Source of the DNA: Delphinapterus leucas
Taxonomy: Eukaryota > Chordata > Mammalia > Artiodactyla > Monodontidae
Assembly: GCF_002288925.2 (NCBI RefSeq)
Contig: NW_022098045.1
Location: 463,184 to 527,183, forward strand
Direction: 5' to 3'
DNA: 64,000 bases
Made by a program: the position numbers and the translations under genes. Below, piece after piece: positions 61,620 to 64,000 of this stretch; positions within the stretch are counted from its first letter, which is position 1, and each line of letters starts with the position of its first letter. The notes under the pieces were generated by a model. The model did not search any database, was not told where the DNA came from, and saw nothing but the letters and a program-made list of their open reading frames with translations.

Positions 61620-62990
61620 AAATAAAATAAGATAAAATAAAATAAAAACATAAAAAGCTGAACAAACTGAACATCAAGAATTCATCTTAGATCCTTAGAG
61701 AACTGAGGACACAGGGCAGATGACTGCCCACAACACTGAAGAGATGGGCAGGTGGAAACAGAGAATTATAACTCAGCAGCACAAAAGCCCAGGAGTACAA
61801 TGTAAATTGTGATTAACAAATTTCTGGAGGCACCATATGGAAGAGTTTAAAAACTAAAAACCCACAGGCCCAGTGTGAGGGGAGTCCCCACAATTGGTGA
61901 GTTTTACCCCCAAGGAACCTGACCAGGTTTTCCAAGTAAAGGGCAGAGAAAACTCCATTTATGCTTTTGGCTAGGGGAGGGAAAATTTGCCATTTAGAAG
62001 TATGCCCAGAGAATTCTGATTTTCTTAACAAGGCCTGGCCTCAGAGAAACTATTTTACCAGAACCTAACCAGCCCGGTGAAGGGAACTATCCAGCTCCAG
62101 CCTTTTCTAGATTTCCTGTCTCATCTAAGAAAGAACAAATAAACAAAAACCCAGAGCTGAGAAGCACAGGCTCACTAAAAGACTGATACACAGTTATATA
62201 AATAAATAGTTTCCCTGCTTGCCCTTTTTAGCCAGGCCAAAAAAAAAAAGTTTCTGGGGAAAAAGTTAACATATAAAGTAGTTTTATATAAAATATCAAT
62301 TGTCTTCTATATTTTGATAAGCATCAGTACCAGTTCTTTCATTTGAAAAACAATTTGTGGCATTGGAGGAAAAGGATTCTGTGATTGTTGAAGTGAATTT
62401 TGTTATAAATGCAAAGAAAAGATACAATATAGAAAAAATACTTTCTAAAAAACCCCACCATATCACCATATAAATAGAGATACTATGTGATACAATGAAA
62501 AGAGCTGTGCATCTCAGACACTGTTAAAGAAAAAAAATATCTAAAGGAAACCTGAGGACAGCCAGAGAGACAAAAATAAGGGCACAAGGGAAAATATTAG
62601 CCTCTGACACCTACATGTAGAGCAAGCAGTAAACACTGCATATCCCCACCATGTAAAAGAAAACCTCACACAAAAGGATTTTAAAACTTATTTTCTCTTA
62701 CCCAGGACTTCATATCCAGATTTCAGCAGTTACCAGACACACTAAAAGACAAAAAACATAGTTGTAAGAGACAGAGTAAGCAAGAAAACCAGACTAAGAT
62801 ATGGCAGAAATTTTGGAATTATCTGGGAATATAAAGCAACTATTATTATAAGCTAAGGGCTATAACAGAAAAAGTGGGCAATATGTAAGAACAGATGGGT
62901 AATGTAGGCAGAGTGATGTAAACACTAAGAAATAATCAAAAGGAACCTATAGCAATCAAAAACACTGTCACAGAAATGAAGAATGTGCAT
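61620..62990 (+). mobile_element. L1 5' UTR into start of ORF1, sense
   Basis: Begins after an AAAAT-rich stretch. The final 200 bases (gatatggcagaaattttgga, gaacagatgggtaatgtagg, actgtcacagaaatgaagaa) match the L1 region at the start of ORF1, where the element is cut off. Confidence 0.7.
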
Positions 62991-63325
62991 TTTTTTGATT
63001 GGGTTGTTTATATTGATGACATAAAGCCACATGAGCTGTTTCTAAATTTTGGAGACTAATCCCTTGTCAGTCACATAATTTGCAAATATTTTCTCCCATT
63101 CTGTGGGTTGTCTTTTCATTTGGTTTATGGTTTCCTTCACTATGCAAAAGCTTTTGAGTTTAATTAGGTCCCATTTGTTTATTTTTGTTTTCATTTCCAT
63201 TACTCTGGGAGACAGATTGAGAAAGATATTGCTGCGATTTATGTCAGAGAGTGTTCTGCCTGTGTTTTCCTCAAAGAGTTTTATAGTATCCAGTCTCACA
63301 TTTAGGTCTTCAATACATTTTTTGT
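62991..63325 (-). mobile_element. L1 ORF2 fragment, antisense, abutting the preceding sense L1
   Basis: The minus strand reads an 85-codon piece of ORF2 protein (for example [17 protein letters not shown]) in one open frame. Its left end is inside ORF2 rather than at a 3' tail. Confidence 0.85.
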
Positions 63326-64000
63326 TTTAACATCTTTATTGGAGTATAATTGCTTTACAATGGTGTGTTAATTTCTGCTGTATAACAAAGTGAATCAGCT
63401 ATACATATACATACAACCCCGTAGCTCCTCCCTCTTGTGTCTCTGTCCCACCCTCCCTATCCAACCTCTCTACGTGGACACAAAGATGATGACTTCATCC
63501 CAGCTTACAATTCCCCCTCTGCGTGTCCTCAACTCCATTCTCTATGTCTGCATCTTTATTCCTGTCCTGCCCCTAGGGTTTTCAGAAACCTTTTTTTCTT
63601 TTTTAAGATTCAGTATATATGTGTTAGCATGTGCTATTTGTTTTTCTCTTTCTGACTCAATTCACTCTGTATGACAGTCTCTAGGTCCATCCACCTCGCT
63701 ACAAATAACTCAATTTCATTTCTTTTTATGGCTGAGTAATATTCCATTGTATATACGTGCCACATCTTCTTTATCCATTCATCTGTAGATGGACACTTAG
63801 GTTCCTTCCATGTTCTGGTTATTGTAAATAGAGCTGCAATGAAAATTGTGGTACATGACTCTTTTTGAATTATGGTTTTTCTCAGGGTATATGCTCAGTA
63901 GTGGGATTGCTGGGTCCTATGGTAGTTCTATTTGTAGTTTTTTAAAGAACCTCCATACTGTTCTCCATAGTGGCTGTATCAATTTTCATTCCCACCAACA
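63326..64000 (-). mobile_element. L1 3' end, antisense, running off the right edge
   Basis: ttaacatctttattggagta starts the reversed 3' end, followed by the 3' UTR and the ORF2 C-terminal region to the window edge (ctgttctccatagtggctgt). It is inserted into the ORF2 fragment on its left and is similar to the copy at 34036-34607. Confidence 0.88.

Overview
This is mammalian nuclear DNA, most probably from a cetacean. The evidence for a mammal is spliced exons of two recognisable vertebrate genes in an AT-rich background full of L1, MIR, L2 and DNA-transposon fossils. The evidence for a cetacean is 19 copies of the tRNA-derived CHR-type SINE family of whales, dolphins and hippos. These include the form whose reverse strand carries 'gcggtacgcgggcctctcac', which I associate with whales and dolphins. 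There is no sign of prokaryotic or viral sequence.

Region 1 (1-11 kb) holds the last three coding exons of MOB1B (MOB kinase activator 1B, Hippo pathway) on the + strand, ending at 5242. A probable long 3' UTR follows. Region 2 (11-16 kb) is the short MOB1B-DCK intergenic interval, crowded with SINEs and one well-preserved hAT transposon. Region 3 (16.1-32.4 kb) holds a CpG-island promoter and exons 1-4 of DCK (deoxycytidine kinase, + strand). All splice sites are intact, and the exons encode residues 1-183 of a protein that is normally 260 residues. MOB1B followed by DCK on the same strand matches human chromosome 4q13.

Region 4 (32.4-64 kb) contains no exon that I can recognise. It is made of L1 fragments (several nested or inverted), MIR/L2 fossils, a nearly complete Tigger1 DNA transposon and unassigned AT-rich sequence. 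I could not find DCK exons 5-7 in the 31.6 kb after exon 4, on either strand. I also see no CHR SINE after 30254, although there are 19 before it. Either intron 4 of DCK is unusually large here, or the sequence crosses a rearrangement or assembly join somewhere after 32.4 kb. That is the most noteworthy thing in the window.

I found no previously undescribed genetic system. The observations worth checking are the missing DCK 3' exons with the SINE-density cliff, the composite L1 structures, transposons with intact target-site duplications, the CGG repeat in the DCK leader, and SINEs lying in the MOB1B 3' UTR and around DCK exon 2. Repeat family names come from remembered consensus features and were not checked by a repeat search.
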